From positions 550,510-614,509 of the forward strand of contig NW_005198243.1 of the NCBI RefSeq assembly GCF_000372725.1: DNA of 64,000 nt, given 5' to 3'. The translations under genes and the position numbers were made by a program. Source of the stretch: Emiliania huxleyi CCMP1516. Its lineage: Eukaryota; Haptophyta; Isochrysidales; Noelaerhabdaceae. How positions within the stretch are numbered: position 1 is the stretch's first letter; each line of letters begins with the position of its first letter. The notes under the pieces are model-generated. The model saw only the letters and a list, made by a program, of their open reading frames with translations, was not told where the DNA came from and made no database searches. Positions 63,476-64,000 of the stretch are shown here, piece after piece.

Positions 63476-63935
63476 TCAGCTCGCTGTGCGTTCGAGCTCG
63501 GCGATCGCCTCCTCGACGGCCGCCCCCTCCCGCTCGTGCAATCGCAGGCACAGCCTCGCGCGGCCACGCGCCGCCGCGTTGCCGGCCTCGTCCATCTCCG
63601 CCATGCCCTCGACGGCCAAACAAGCGGCGGAGCCCTCCCTCTGCCGCTCCCGCTGCGCCTCCAGCGCGGTGCGGAACACGTGTCGCGCCGCCGCCGCCGC
63701 GGCAGAGGGCGCTGTCGACGCGAGTGCCGGCAGGAGGACGGACCCGTCGGGGCTCACGCCCAACCGCACCGAGCTGCCGCGCAAGCCGCAAGCGGCGAGG
63801 GCGGCGCGTGCCTCCTCGATCTGCCTCGCCGACTCGTCCGCGTCGCCTCCCATCTCCGCCACGCTCGGCAGCAGCGGCACGACCACCTCGTCCGCCTCTG
63901 GCGGCGGAGCGCCTATGGGACGGATCCGAAGCCGC
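63476..63935 (-). CDS. Last exon of an unknown gene (5' part outside window)
   Basis: After a CCCATAG acceptor at about 63916, the frame reads ADEVVVPLLPSVAEMGGDAD, ESARQIEEARAALAACGLRG, then RHVFRTALEAQRERQREGSA and LHEREGAAVEEAIAELERTA, stopping at 63476. It is helical and charged with no recognised domain. The gene continues beyond the right edge, where at least one more exon may lie at 63960-64000. Confidence 0.5.
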
Positions 63936-64000
63936 TCCCAAGTGTGGCAGTGGCTGGCTGTCCGAGCGGCGGCGGCGCACCCGACACGCCGCCAACTCCC

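Overview
The window looks like nuclear DNA of a GC-rich microalga, most likely a haptophyte (Emiliania/Chrysochromulina/Prymnesium type). The evidence is a mix of eukaryotic genes (TAF10, ODR4, calpain, F-box/RCC1, RING, JmjC), plant/algal genes (AP2 domain, topoisomerase VI subunit A), very many GC-AG introns, introns filled with 10-11 bp minisatellites, and dispersed intron-like elements. The lineage is inferred, not proven. No tRNA, rRNA, CRISPR array or bacterial operon was seen.

Layout. 0-2.4 kb: no gene. 2.4-6 kb: a Cys-rich type II membrane protein (minus strand) divergent from an AP2-SAM gene, then TAF10. 6.4-9.7 kb: a sugar aminotransferase fused to a nucleotide-sugar 4,6-dehydratase. 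12.8-14.9 kb: ankyrin protein 1. 15.4-20.3 kb: two many-exon genes of unknown function. 20.8-21.4 kb: a non-autonomous DNA transposon with clear target-site duplication. 21.7-24.2 kb: a lipocalin divergent from a DUF1295 membrane protein. 24.9-33.7 kb: a small unknown gene, a Pro-rich Cys-rich membrane protein, ODR4, an FkbM-type methyltransferase and an acidic protein. 35-41 kb: a zinc-finger-array protein with a nuclease-like C-terminus, a RING protein and a nine-exon JmjC oxygenase. 42-47 kb: a response-regulator receiver protein, an uncertain gene between two minisatellites, and a calpain. 47.4-50.5 kb: TOP6A. 50.5-52.7 kb: a LINE remnant and an F-box/RCC1 protein. 53-58 kb: an SPPPP-repeat reading frame and ankyrin protein 2. 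58.4-59.6 kb: a large inverted-repeat element. 59.8-64 kb: a DUF1990 protein, an ARO8-type aminotransferase and the last exon of a gene that leaves the window.

The main discovery is about introns. When exons are joined to keep the frame (checked to whole-codon totals in the JmjC, calpain, DUF1295, lipocalin, zinc-finger and Pro-rich genes), most introns begin with a diverged copy, about 10-30 nt long, of the first bases of the next exon. The 5' splice site is therefore a copy of the exon start, which explains why GC donors are so common and why exons so often start with GC or GT. About eleven of these introns, in at least six genes, also share a roughly 40 bp body ending in a CTCTTCACGCC...GTGAACAG-like 3' end, as expected of introner elements inserted with target duplication. 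A second intron class carries 10-11 bp tandem repeats, and some of these also have the mirrored ends.
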